64,000 nt of DNA from Spirodela intermedia (taxonomy: Eukaryota > Streptophyta > Magnoliopsida > Alismatales > Araceae): the NCBI GenBank assembly GCA_902729315.2, contig LR746270.1, forward strand, positions 4,054,501 to 4,118,500, given 5' to 3'. Under the pieces are notes generated by a model, which did no database searches, had not been told where the DNA came from, and worked only from the letters and a program-made list of their open reading frames with translations. This document shows, piece after piece, positions 27,992 through 39,600 of the stretch (within the stretch, counting starts at the first letter, position 1; each line of letters opens with the position of its first letter). The position numbers were made by a program, and so were the translations under genes.

Positions 27992-29304
27992 TGCTCTCGC
28001 TATAGGTTGGAGGGGACTCTTCTCCCATGCGAGGTGCGGAGAGGAATGATTTATGTGAGATAGGTACCCGAAGTCTGTCACAAAGGGGGGATATTTGGCC
28101 TTGGAGGAGTGACGGTGAGAGAGAGAGAGAGCTTGCTGGTCTATTTTTCAGTGAAAACCAGATAAGAGGAGGGACTTTCTCGGCCGGAATCTCCGGGAGT
28201 TCCATCTGCCCAGTTCCAGCCCAATGACCATTTTGGGCCACGCCACTTGTCATCCCGTTCTACCCAAACGGGGTCGATTTCCAGAAGAAGGCGAAGTTCG
28301 GGAGTCCACCTAGACAGCGGGAACCCATGGGCCCCTGGAGAACATTTACTGGCCCATTATTCAATTATCTCACAATGGAATTTCGGATCAGAGAGAAGCC
28401 CATATGGGAGTCGTTTTATTTTGGGTCATTTTACTGTTTGAGTTAGTGGGCTCCTCACTTAGCTCGGCCCATTTATATATATCCATTGACAATGACCAGT
28501 CTGCCGTCCATCCACAGAAAAGTTGGCCGGGCCAAGGATTTTAACGGGCCCAGCCCAAAGGAAGATCTGTAATGACGGGCTCTCAGCTGGAAGTTTACGA
28601 AGTCCGGGCCCAGCCCGGCCCTCGGAATGCGCTTGTCTGAGACGAGAAATTTGGAAATTTGTAAAGATTTCGGGCCTCTCCGGGCCCCCCCAACCTGTCC
28701 CGGGCCTGATGAGAAATGTACGCCGGGCCTGGCCCCCATAGGGTCAGTTGGCAGGATGTTTCCCAAGAGGAGACAGGCCGCATAACCCGTGGATTCCGAG
28801 GAATCACTGAGGACCACAAAATCGACGGACATAGAGAGCGGGATACCCCGAGATTCGAGGAGGAAATCATCGGCGATGATTCCTGCTCCTCCATGGCAAA
28901 GGCGTAGGGGAGGCCCCGTCTCTCTCTCTCTCATCAAGTCCAGACGTAAACCCCGCCTCAAGCCTACCCAATCTCATTCCCTTCCTCCTGTACAGAGAAT
29001 CTCCCTCTCTATCTCTCTCCCTATCTCTCCCTCCCTCTCTAGTTAGCTATCTATCATCTATCCACTGTGATGAGTTCTGCCTCCTTTTAGGGCTTTTCCT
29101 CCGTCGCCTCCTCTCTCACTGTGTCGAGTTTTTTTCCAGCGCTCAGAAAGAAGTTCGCTCGCCGCAAGTCCGTCCCCCTTATAAGAACCAAAATCCGGTT
29201 CTTTCTCCCTCGTCGCCACCGCGAAGCCCTAGCGAAACCTCCTCCGTCCTCTCTCTCGCCGGAGTATCTTCCCTCTCGCTACCCTTCCTTTCTTTGTAGT
29301 CACA
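27171..29304. other. Intergenic and promoter region, GC-rich with a GGGCC cluster
   Basis: No coding region is supported. Landmarks: a (CT)n run at 27958-27988; a dense cluster of GGGCC/GGCCC and TGGGCC motifs at about 28230-28745 (for example AACGGGCCCAGCCCAAAGG); a TATA-like CATTTATATATATCC at 28469; and pyrimidine-rich leader-like sequence (CTCTCT) at 28918-29040. The 3' end is the probable promoter and 5' UTR of the membrane protein at 29305. Confidence 0.5.
28230..28745. promoter_or_regulatory. Cluster of GGGCC / site II-like elements
   Basis: At least ten TGGGCC, GGGCCC or GGCCCA motifs fall in about 500 bp. TGGGCY elements are targets of TCP factors in promoters of growth and mitochondrial genes. 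Which gene they serve is unclear: the nearest start codon downstream is at 29305 (+). Confidence 0.4.
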
Positions 29305-29685
29305 ATGTCGTATCTGCCTCTCCAGCAGCAGCAGCCGCCGCCGCCGCCGCCTCCGCCACCGGTGGCGGCAACGCACCAGGCCTACGTACCCCACGGCGGC
29401 GGCGGCGGCGGAGGAGGATCCATCGGGCCCGTCATCGCGGCGTTAGCGCTGGTCGCCGTGCTGGGCGTCATCGCGGGGATTGTGGGGAGGCTGTGCGCCG
29501 GCAGGAGCATCTTCGGCCGCGGCCACTACGACTTGGAGGGTTGGATGAATGCCAACTGCTCCTCCTGCATCGACGGCACCATCGACTCCTCTCCACAGCC
29601 GAAGCCGGCCCCCTTACCCGACGGCGCCGCCTCACAATCGCCGCCACAGAACGGGAGCCGCTCCGCCGAGGCCACCCAGCCGTGA
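29305..29685 (+). CDS. Small single-pass membrane protein with a C-terminal Cys motif, uncharacterised
   Basis: This 126-residue frame starts at an ATG in good context (CACAATGTC) after a pyrimidine-rich leader. Layout: MSYLPLQ, poly-Gln and poly-Pro, a Gly run, one strongly hydrophobic span (VIAALALVAVLGVIAGIVG, about residues 42-60), then RLCAGRSIFGRGHYDLEGW and MNANCSSCIDG, then a Pro/Ser-rich tail. The segment after the membrane span looks conserved: I recall plant proteins of this kind with CSSCIDG, but cannot name the family or give a function. Probably single exon. The overlapping minus-strand and frame-shifted frames are Arg-rich shadows. Confidence 0.72.
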   Translation: MSYLPLQQQQPPPPPPPPPVAATHQAYVPHGGGGGGGGSIGPVIAALALVAVLGVIAGIVGRLCAGRSIFGRGHYDLEGWMNANCSSCIDGTIDSSPQPKPAPLPDGAASQSPPQNGSRSAEATQP

Positions 29686-29694
29686 AATCCTCCA

Positions 29695-29727
<33 letters not shown>

Positions 29728-31245
29728 ACGACGAGCTCTCCACGGATGGCGCAATGAGGAGAGAAGTCGCAAAGAGCACAGACAGAGTTGCACAGATGAT
29801 TGATTTCCTAATCTCCGGATTCTTGGGTTCCTTGTCAGAACTTCTCTCTTCGTCGTCTCGTTTCCGGGTTTCCTCTCCGATCGTCGACCGACCCCGGCGG
29901 AGGGAGACAAGGCCGATGGCTCCTCCAATGCCGGCCAGTCGGCACTGATTAGAACGAACCAGCGGGCCATTCATTCATGGCCGGCGCCAGCTGAACCATC
30001 GGCCCGAGGATCAGTAATTACCCCGCCGATCGGCGTATTCATCGCCGGCCGCTTAACTCCGCCGCGTGCAATCCGCCGCCACCGCCAGAAGCCGATCTTC
30101 GAAGCCAAGCTCGCCGGCGGCCAACCCCATGAAATGAAGCCGTCTCTAGCGGTAGTCGCAGTGGCAGTACTCTGCTGGGTGCCGTCTAGTTACCTCCTCC
30201 TAACAATCATCATCCATCAACGTCAACATTCGAACGCATAAATTTCCAGGCCTGAATGGCCATGCGCATGCATCATGATAGAGCGATAGAGCGATAGAGC
30301 GAGAGAGAGCGAGAGAGAGAGAGAGGGAGGGGAGTAATTCGACGCCTGTAGGATCCGAGCAGTCCATGTGGATGGGGGCAGCCTTTGCCCCGGTAAACCA
30401 GGGGGGGAGGGGGTGGGATGACGAGAAGGACGAATCTGATGCGATCTCCGCCGTCCGTCCTAACAGTGCGCCCAGCAGGTCCAGCGCAGCGACAGCGGGG
30501 GTCGGCCGCTTGATTGGACCGTTTGTACGGTTCGTACGGCTCGGATTGGACACCCCGCCCCGTCCCCCCGGCGTCGATTCCAAGCCAAGAGACCCCACAC
30601 CACACCACCCCGTACTACCCAATTAATTACATAAATACAAATTTATTTATAAAAATAAAAGGCCATAAGTTTAGATTACGGTCGGGAGTATTTTTGTGTC
30701 TACCTGCTACATACGTACTTACGTATCACTGTACGTACGAAATGCGGCTGACTTTTTGCCGCGGTTCACTTTTACTGCCTCCTTTTGTAGGGGGGGAGGG
30801 AAAAATAAGCTCTTATCACTGTAAAAGAAACTTATTAACCTCGGTCGTTCTCACGGGCATTACGACGAACACCTTGGAGGCGCCTATCCGGGTGGGCGCG
30901 TTACCCCTTACCCCGGTTCCCCATGGATGCTGGCTGGGACGAGTAGGGTTCTACACTCCATTCTCATATGTATAAGTCAACGCCACGGATCACACGAAGA
31001 ATCATACATTCTCGAAACTAAACGAGAACAGGCCCGCCTTTCTGAGTCGCCGATCGTGGCAGTCTACAGCATCCATGATCCTTGGAGGGAAAAGGAAGCT
31101 CTCATTGGACCAGGGGCTTGCTTACAGAGAGAAGCCCCACCGGGGGAGTAGCCGGTGCTGGGATCCTCGCAGACATTATAACGAGCATCTTGCGGGCGGG
31201 TGACCAGAAGAAGAAGCAAGGAAGAAGAATGAGGGAGGGGGAAGC
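29686..31245. other. Intergenic region
   Basis: No gene is supported. It contains 3' flank of the membrane protein, a GATAGAGC/GAGA low-complexity run at 30277-30326, and AT-rich sequence near 30620-30800. The last part is the 3' flank of the minus-strand TPR gene. Frames present are low-complexity. Confidence 0.5.
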
Positions 31246-31929
31246 TCACCAGGGCTCGATCGGCAGCCGGCGGAGCGCCTCCCGAATATTGACGAGAGAG
31301 TCGTCCTCGGCGAGTGCGGACTCGTAAGCACGTCTGGCTTCCTGCGTCATGCCCTTCTCCTGGTAGCACTGCCCCAGAAGGGACAGGGCCCTCACGTTCT
31401 TTGGGCTCTCCCTCACCGCCTCCGTGAGGTCCTCCACCGCCGCGTCGAGGGTCCTCTCCCTCCGCCTCCCCGTCCCCTCTGCGACGGCAAGCCGCAGACC
31501 AGCCCGCTGGGTCAGCGCGTCGGCGCGCTCCGACGAGGCAAGCGAGCGCGCCGCCGGCGGGGACAGCGCCGCGTCGAGCGCGCGAATGGCGGGCGCGCGG
31601 CGGCCCTGGAGCTCCAGCGCGGCGGATCGGAGGATGTGGGCGGCGGCGTCGCGGGGGTCGGCGGCGACGGCGCGGTCGGCCTCCTCGAGGGCGGAGCGGG
31701 CGTGGGAGAGGGCGGCGGAGGACCCCGGCGGGGCGGAGCGGGCGCGAGCAAGGAGCTGGGCGCCATGGATGAAGTACTGGCGAGCTTCGGCCGCGGCGCG
31801 GCGCCGCCGGCGGATGCCGGCGAGTCCGGCGAGCGGTAGGCGGTACAGCGCGAGGCCCATTGCCATGGCCAAGATAAGGATGAGGCACTGCACAGCCAAC
31901 TCCCCGAAAGAGCCCCCCGCGGAAAGCAT
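31246..31929 (-). CDS. Membrane-anchored TPR-like protein
   Basis: The minus-strand frame runs from ATG 31929 to TGA 31246, 227 residues. The N-terminus MLSAGGSFGELAVQ leads into a hydrophobic span (CLILILAMAMGLALY, about residues 15-29) followed by RRRRRAAAEAR, a typical signal-anchor with cytosolic C-terminus. The rest is Ala/Arg-rich helical repeats with TPR character: ALEEADRAVAADPRDAAAHI and VRALSLLGQCYQEKGMTQEA, then ARRAYESALAEDDS. Known: TPR repeats mediate protein-protein contacts; plant proteins of this layout are mostly uncharacterised. The next possible ATG is far inside, so the start is well supported. It may have a further exon, because the last codons (CCCTGGTGAGC) resemble a splice donor. 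Confidence 0.75.
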   Translation of the reverse strand: MLSAGGSFGELAVQCLILILAMAMGLALYRLPLAGLAGIRRRRRAAAEARQYFIHGAQLLARARSAPPGSSAALSHARSALEEADRAVAADPRDAAAHILRSAALELQGRRAPAIRALDAALSPPAARSLASSERADALTQRAGLRLAVAEGTGRRRERTLDAAVEDLTEAVRESPKNVRALSLLGQCYQEKGMTQEARRAYESALAEDDSLVNIREALRRLPIEPW

Positions 31930-32810
31930 CACCACCTCTCTCTCTCAAACTCGGGAAGAAGGTTCGTTCTGTGAGAACCCTACCCTCGGGGAACCGTTTG
32001 ATGAAGAAAGGTCAGACGACGACTCACCAGACCAGCTGGGAAGATCGTACAACGTCAGGTCCGCCTCTTCGAACTCCCCCACTAAAATATCTCCAAATCC
32101 GGATCTCTCAGCATGAACGAGAGCGCCATCGACAGAACCAGAAAACCATGCCGCCCTGTAAATGAGAAGCCAGATAGACAGATAGATGGATCGAAAGGAA
32201 GGCGAAGGGAAGCAGCTGCCCATCCAGCTACTCCCGGGGAGCCCAAGATGCTTGAAAACGACGGGGGTCGCTGGAAGGGGAAAGCGACGAACAAGCCGCC
32301 GAAGTTGACGCAGAAGAGACCATTACCTAGTGGGAGGTAAGCCGGAAAGCTGGAATTCTTCTTGGTTCTTCCCCCAAAAAGCATCAAGCATCATCATTCC
32401 TCCGTAACCTCATCGCCGCGTATCAGCCGGGTAGACAAAAATTGTTCTAAATCGTTTTTGGTCTGTATCGGCTGACTTTGGATTATCCAGTTAGGGTTGA
32501 CTTTCGTGTTATCACCGCCCCCGAACTCCGGTAGCCTTTGGCTGAGGGAAAAAAAGGATATTTTTCGATAATCAATCATTGTCGCCCATTCCCTCGCTGT
32601 GATTGATTCGTCTTGCAGGCTCTTTGAGAATGACTAGGAGGATTCGGCACTCTCCATCGGCGCAGATTTGAACAAATCGGAATCCACGACATCATTCATA
32701 TTCTTAGAGGAGATAATCGTCGTCGATCGACGAGGTTCATCCGGAGGGTGGGGGTGGCGAGTTGGAGAGTGAGATCTTTCTTTCCTGTCTTGGTGGTTGG
32801 CGGGGTTGCT
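31930..32810. other. 5' flank of the TPR gene and 3' flank of the Costars gene
   Basis: No coding region is supported. Several short frames cross this 880-bp stretch but none has a recognisable domain. It should contain the TPR promoter near its left end and the Costars 3' UTR at its right end. Confidence 0.5.
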
Positions 32811-33510
32811 TCAGGAGGAGGCGGTGGCCGGCGCCGGGGGCGGAGGTGGAGGAAGAGGGGGGCGGAGGGTAATCTCGACGTGGTCGTGGACGCCCTGCAA
32901 GAGCAGCTCGCCGTCGTAGACGAGAAGCTTCCTCCTCTTGGCCGCTCGGAGGGTCCCCACCAGCGCCTCGAACAGATTGGCGCACCGATCATCGTGGAAC
33001 AGCACGCCGAACTTCACCTGGGGAAGAATTCAACCCGACCCCATGAGCTCATAAATGCAAGAAAAAAGGATGAACACACAAAGAAGAGCTAAAAAGTCAA
33101 CAAAGGCGCCCTGTGAAACCAGGACGGGAACCATGGAATGACTGCTTCGACATCACGGACAGAGATTCCCACCGAGGAAAGGCGGACGCTGGCTTCCGAT
33201 TCCGCTACCCAAGGAAGAATGTAAAGAACAAGCCCACAGACTTCATGAGATCGCCATTTGGGGATCTCATCAGAGAAATCTGAAGTGAGCGATTGGTTCG
33301 AAATGTCGGCAAAAGAGGAATCACAGACAGATCTACTCCTCCCACGGGATCGAGGAACCGATTAATCGATCTCTGAAGAGAGGAAGGGGGGAAACGCTGA
33401 AGATTCACAATAAAAGGGGATTCGATTACCTTGCAGGAGCCGTCGGGTTGGAGTTGACCAAGCCGCGTTATCTCCAGTCTCAGCTTCTCAACTTCCTCTT
33501 CCACGTTCAT
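32811..33510 (-). CDS. Costars-family protein (ABRACL-like)
   Basis: Two minus-strand exons, 33510-33430 (27 codons) and 33017-32811, join in phase 0 to 95 residues; donor CAAG|GTAATC, acceptor CCCCAG. Sequence landmarks: MNVEEEVEKLRLEITRLGQL, QPDGSCK, then VKFGVLFHDDRCANLFEALV, GTLRAAKRRKLLVYDGELLL and QGVHDHVEITL. Known: this is the whole Costars domain (ABRACL in animals), a small winged-helix-like actin-regulating fold related to the C-terminus of STARS; plant members are little studied. The protein continues into a Pro/Ala tail (RPPLPPPPPPAPATASS), which may be longer than in relatives. It lies head-to-head with the CHCH gene, with 419 bp between start codons. Confidence 0.92.
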
Positions 33511-33929
33511 CGTCTGCGTCTCTCTCTTTCTCTCTCTCTGTGGCCGGAGAAGATGGATCAGAGCTGTCGTCGGGTCTGATACAGGTTTCCTATCCCCTTC
33601 GCCCCAAGACGCCTGTGACCGAGTTGTTGGTCCGGATCGCCGCGATGCCGAGTTGGTCTGAGTCGGGTGACTCGGACGAGCTACGGTTCTTGGGATTTCT
33701 TGCCGAAGAAGGCGACGTCAAACTATTGAACGGGGAGATGGGCGGTGGATCCGTTGCCACGTCCGGAGATATGAGCAATTTGGTAATTTACCTGTTATGC
33801 TCTGGGAATCTAGAAGGTTCTAGTTTTCCCTATAAATTACCCCATTCTAATGGGGTATGGTTTCCGTCCGAAGCCGCCTTCGATAGATTGTGCTCCGGTA
33901 GCGTCTCTTTCTACCCCCCGCTTGCCATC
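33511..33929. promoter_or_regulatory. Shared divergent promoter interval (Costars / CHCH genes)
   Basis: The two start codons face away from each other and are 419 bp apart. The interval contains a short CT run (33519-33540) on the Costars side, and ACCTGTTATG and TCCCTATAAATTACC (33826-33840) on the CHCH side; the latter is a good TATA candidate about 95 bp before the CHCH start. No separate gene is seen. Confidence 0.6.
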
Positions 33930-36355
33930 ATGCCTCGCCGCAGCTCTGGTACGTCTCGTGATTTGATCCTTTCTTCCTCCCGTAGAGGGTTATCCTTCTC
34001 CTTCTCTATTCCGGTTGCCATCGAGTGCTTGTGTTGTTAGGGATCTCCTCCCAATTGGAAGGATCTCGTTTCCTTCATCTGTTCAATTGTTTTTGTTCAT
34101 TTGAATGTGGACGATCTTGTCTCGTCAATCTTGATCTGTCGCATATTTGGTGGGTGGGATGTACTTGTTTGATGACCCTCGTCGCGGTGCACCTTTCGTA
34201 AATCTTGAGACTTTAAAAGAGTTCTGCAGGATGTTTTTCTGTTGTATTCTAGGTATCCACCCGTCCTGAGGATTTTCGTATATCCTTCCTTTCGCAAACC
34301 CTACTTGGTGAGACAGGTCTATGTGTATGTTGTTTTTTCGCTTGATTTAGAGGATTTGAATTCCAGTTTTCTTTTTGTTTCTTCTTCCGATATCCAAAAT
34401 TCAGTGATCATCCTGCCATTGAGTCCGGGGGAAAAACATAGTGGTGACTCTTAGACTTGCTTAGGACGAAATACATCGATTATTGTTACTTGTGTTACTG
34501 GTGCAAATTCGACGTATGATTGAAATTGCAGTTTTAATTTGTATGCTCTATAGTTATTGCCCTGATCTTCGTTTATGAGCTTAACGTTAATGTTGCAGGA
34601 CGCTCTGCCCCCCGCGCCGCTCCTCGTGCTGCTCCAATGCGTAACCCCCCTCAACCAGGTGAGACATGCTTCAATTTCCCATTTAATTGGCGAACTTTTT
34701 TTCCTGGTATCTGTAGGAAATGGGTTTCTTTAGAAAATTCATAATATCCGTTTTAGAGTACTTTTGTTGCGTTGTTAAGCGTTGTTGTAGAATAGGAATA
34801 AGTTCTATTCCTTTAAATTTCCCTAGACAAATACAGTGATCTTTTCCTCCTTCACAATGTTTTTCTGTGTAATTCTGAATCTGAAGCCCATCTTTAGAAA
34901 AATAGTTTTTAGAAGATTGTCAAGATGCCGAAGTCTGAGTCGGACCGGTCTCTGATTCGCGTGTACAGTCGGTTGTTATTGTTTAATTCTGATTCCCTTC
35001 TGGCGAAGACTGCTAGGAAGATGCCTGTTTTTTTTGCGGACAACGATGGCGTTCTCCTCCTGTTCAATCTTATTTTTTCAGCTTGAATTTGTTAGGTGAA
35101 GAGAAGAGGCATGGAAAGGTCGCTTCCATTTGTGACTTCTACGTACTAACATTCTCTCTTCTGTCTGACAACGGCATATTGCTCTTTAGCAATTCCGCTC
35201 CATATTCGTATTGATTTCTACCGCCTATATTCTTTTGTTTGCTGCATGCTGGCTTCACTTCCTACTCAGCAGTTTATCTCATGCCGTGGACTTGTTTTCT
35301 TTTCTGAGCATGCATTAGATCAGTTGAGTACACATTGTATTCTTTATTAGTGAAAGGCATTCCTTTGAAGACGAAACAGTTCCTGACTCGATTCTCTTTA
35401 TTCCTTTTTCCTTCTTCGTTAGGCCTAAAAAGTTTAACAGTGTTTTTTTTAATGAATTCGAGTAATATGATTTGCGCAAAATTGATGTGAATTTTCTTGC
35501 ACCGATGATCTTCCTCTGCAAAACATCATCTATTTTTATCTCCGCTGAAAAGAAGATTAACTATTGTACTCGAACCTATTTTTCCGAGTCCTGTATTTCT
35601 TTTAGTAATTGGTACGGTGCTGCTTTGGTTCTCTAGATGTTGCATCTGATTTACCAATGGAACTCGCTGCTGGATGACTCGCTGATGATTGATCTCTCCA
35701 CATATTCTCATACTGCAGTGAGCCAGGCTCCGCCTCCGGCCCCTCTCCAGAGTGGCGGTGGGTCAATTCTTGGGGGGATCGGCTCCACAATTGCTCAGGG
35801 TGGGTTTGAAATTTCATAGAAAATATTTATTAATTACTTCATCCCTGCCATTTGCTAATGCGCCACATCGACTCTCCAGGCATGGCATTTGGAACAGGAA
35901 GCGCGGTTGCCCATAGGGCCGTCGATGCTGTCATGGGGCCACGCACTGTCCAGCACGAGTATGTAGACTCTGGGGCTGCTCCTGCAGCTGCTGCACCTAC
36001 TGCCGTTGGTGCCGATTCCTGCAACATACATTCCAGGGCCTTCCAGGATGTAAGCACTCGGAGACACATTATAGAGCATTTGGGGCGTGTAGCTATGATG
36101 ACCATTAATGCCAAATAATGAGCTGATTGGAGGGGTTCTGATAGCTTAACATTTTATAATCTTAATCATCCATGGAAGATAGTGAGAGTCAGCTGGCTTG
36201 TTCGGGAGACCGTCGCCGTTCTTTTCTCTAATCTAACTCCTTGGTATGCGCAGTGCATCAACAGCAACGGAGCCGACATCAGCAAGTGCCAGTTCTACCT
36301 CGACATGCTCAACGAGTGCCGCCGGGGCTCTTCCTCTTCTATGCTCGGCGCCTGA
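33930..36355 (+). CDS. CHCH-domain twin-cysteine protein (CHCHD2/Mix17 type, At12Cys-like), mitochondrial
   Basis: Five exons (33930-33948, 34599-34658, 35719-35799, 35880-36049, 36254-36355) join in frame to 143 residues. The N-terminus MPRRSSG, then Ala/Pro/Arg-rich RSAPRAAPRAAPMRN, resembles a mitochondrial presequence. The middle has GGSILGGIGSTIAQGMAFG and GSAVAHRAVDAVMGPR, the glycine-rich hydrophobic segment of CHCHD2/CHCHD10/Mix17. The C-terminus has CNIHSRAFQDC and CINSNGADISKC, ending FYLDMLNECRR, a four-cysteine coiled-coil-helix motif. Known: such proteins enter the intermembrane space by the Mia40 route; the Arabidopsis At12Cys proteins respond to mitochondrial and low-oxygen stress. 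Length agrees with the family. Long introns 1 and 2 fill most of the 2.4-kb gene. Confidence 0.93.
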
Positions 36356-36605
36356 GGTGGCGCGCTCTGTATCCCAGAGGCTTTCCCCATCTCAGAAGAA
36401 ACCATTGAATTGAATTGAATCGACGAACGAGGGGTTCAGACACCTGTCACTGCCCTCTGTCCGGTTGTGGCGCTGACATTGAATAATAATATGATAGACC
36501 TTCAATCAGTAGACATTTGATGACCGAATGACATTCCTGAATCACAGGAGGATCATCGTTCATACCCTCTTTCATTCTCTCTCTTTCTCTCCCTCTCTAT
36601 GGATG

Positions 36606-39600
36606 TCAGGGGCAGGCGGGGTCGCCTTCGAAGCGGAGGTAGTCGTACATAAGCCCCTGGAAGGGGCTGGCGCAGCGGGGCTGGGTAAGGAAGAGGGTGT
36701 TGTCCCCAGCGAGGAGCCAGCCGCTCTGCACCGGGACGTTGAACAGCCAGTAGAGACCGTGGGCGCCGTGCCTTGCGATCGAGTTGTCCCTGCCGATCAG
36801 GCCCGTTGAGAAGTGGGGAGGCCTCGCCGTTGGGTCATTGAATCGCACCTTTCATGCAAATCCCCTCAGTCGGTCAATCCTCAATAAAAATGGTGGGGAA
36901 GATGGATAAATCCTAGAGAGAGAGAGAGAGAGAGAGAGAGGCAGGCTTACTTGCAATTCGGCAAGCGCAGCGGAGGCGAGGGCTATCCTCAGCGTGTACG
37001 ATCCGCGGGGGACGACGCAATCCAGCTTGAACTTGACCTGCCACGTTGTGCCTTCGTAGGATCCCGAGTCGCCGTTCTTCCTGCAAGTCCGAAGCCCAAG
37101 TAGTCTATCCATCCATCCATCCATTCATCCATCTATGAACATCTGTGGAACAGGTCTCAGAAGGCTTTGCCGCCAAGATTTTCAGATCATACCGAGTGAC
37201 CTGAGCGAAGAACCAGTCCTTCCTGTAATCGCAGGCGCTGACAGTATAAACGAGATCCTCCTTTGGGTAGCACTCGGCGTACCTCTCCCACAAGCCGTAC
37301 TGCCGAAACCTGCCGCGAGCAAAGTCAACGTGATTTAGACGCTCTGGACCTCCTCACCGTTGACCCATTTACCGACAGATGGCGCGCTCAGCGCCTTGCA
37401 AAGTGCCCATCAGGGCTTTACTTACCTGTCCGGATGGTTGGCGTAGAGCTTGTTGACGTAGTTGGGATTCGGGTCGGGAACGTAGAACGCCGCAGATCGG
37501 TCGGGAACGCCGATCTGCCACAAAGTCGGGCCATCCCTTGGCGGCTCGTACACGAGCTCTCCAAGATCGATCTCACACCCTGGATAGATAGATAATCGAT
37601 CAATACTGACATGGGCATCCCTGACAAAATTCTTCTAATAATTCGGCGATATCAGGCTGTTCTTTACCAGTGGCTATGGTGACGGCCGCCTCGCGCTGGT
37701 AGTCACCGATGAAACCAGGAACCCACGCGTTGAGGCAGTACTCCCCGGCCCTTATGTTGGTAATGCGGAAGAACCCGTCGGGGTCAGCCCTCGTCCAGAA
37801 CTGGTAGCCCTAAACACACATACCCACTAGTCCGTAAATGATGTTGAAATAGCTCTAGATCACGAATCAGGAGCAAAGTAAAATGAAGAAGATGCGGCGC
37901 TGATGTCTGCGACAAGATTCTATCTCTAAACAATGTAAGAGGGTAAGCTTCACTGGCCTTGCTCTCCCTCTGCCATGATCCAGGTGCTCCAGGCGGAGCC
38001 AGACCGACGTAGGCCGAGTCAGCCGGTAGGTCTCCCTCTGAGACGTATCTTGAGGGCGGTAAGGAGAGGAAAGACGCCGATAAGTCAACGCTAGCGGGGG
38101 AAAATTCTTCTCGTGGGATTGTAAATGTCAGCGCAGAGATTAACGTATCCGGTTACCTGTCTCGGACGAGTAATCTGCCACTGACAGAACCTCTGCGATC
38201 GGCCTTCGGTAAGTCCTCAGAATTCGGAAACTCATACGGCCAGCTCTCTACTTCAGTCCGCATCTAAGACACGAAAGAACAAGAAGAACAAGAAGAACAA
38301 GAGAGGGACGCCATTTTCCCGTAATTTCTATATTAATCAAGCAATGTTTTTTTTTTGGGAAAACCAAGACCTGTTTCTCGGCGTCCTGCCAGAGAATCGA
38401 TCTGTGAGAATCATCGGCTCCTCTCTCGGTCGAGTTGAGATAGATGAAGATGGGTCCGAAGACCTTCTTCCAGTGTTCCCCATTCCGGAACTTGGGCACC
38501 AGATCGTCCCCGGCGTAGTGAGCGCTGACGAACACCTGGAATCGTTAGAAGCGGGGATTTCGCTTCGAGATAACCTCATCGGAGTCTACTCCGTGGTCAC
38601 GCTTCCTTCCATCAATTCATCTGGGGGTTATATACGACCCATTGTTGAATGCGGATAATAAACCCGATGAAAAGGGCGACTTACAGCCAGAGTTGTTGGG
38701 CCGACGTGAGATGTGAGATTCTGCTTGAAGGGGCCGCCGGTTCGGAACTCGTCACTCGGCGTGATCTGCCAAAACCCGATCGGCGGATCGGAGCTCACCC
38801 ATCCATGGACCTTGTTGTCCTCGTTGTTACACGAGTACTGGTACTTGTCATCAACCTGCTCAGGGCCAGGGTCAAACCAGCCCATCCATGTTGACGGAGA
38901 AACCCAAATCGAGTCAACTCACCTCCCCCCGGAGGGCCGGGTTGATTGGGTTCGTTAAGAGGACCGCTTCCGGGTATGCTAGCTGCTGGCAACGTCCCGG
39001 GAGTCGGTCCTCCGGCATGGGCATTATCCTCTGCCTGTCACTGGTTATGGCCATGTACTGAAACCTGGAGAATACACAGACATGAAGAAACCTTGTTAAG
39101 CATTGAAGAGGGTCCAGAGGACTAGTTCTCCCCCTAGCTCTTCTTCCGCTGGGGCTCGGAAGAAGAAGGCTGTTACTAGCCGGAAAAATGGAGATCGCAA
39201 TTATGTACGGCATTTGTCTTGGGAGTTATCCGAGAAAATGAAGATTATTCTCATATGGTTTGCGAGAAAAATGAAACCCGTGATTAAGTAAATAAATGGA
39301 CTTATTCTACTCGTTATCAGGTGAGTTTGAGATGGACGGCCAGCGTAATCAACATACTTGTCCTTCCTGAGCTTGAAGGCGACCCTCGTCTCCCCGAGGT
39401 TGAAGTCGGGCCATCCTTCCATATGTTCGTAGATTGCGTAGGTGTAGAACCCCGAGCAGGCACGGAGCATTACAAACCTGCGCTGATCTTAGCTATTTAG
39501 AACTGTCCAAGAAATGAATCCGTGATCCGGGGGAGACATGATCAGCGAAGGAATAAGAAGATGGGATTTACGGTGTGGATCAGGATATTATGTGATATTA

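Noticed and set aside
33540-34040. 166-residue + strand frame before and across the CHCH start
   Set aside because: It does not begin with ATG, has no domain, and overlaps the TATA candidate and exon 1 of the CHCH gene in another frame.
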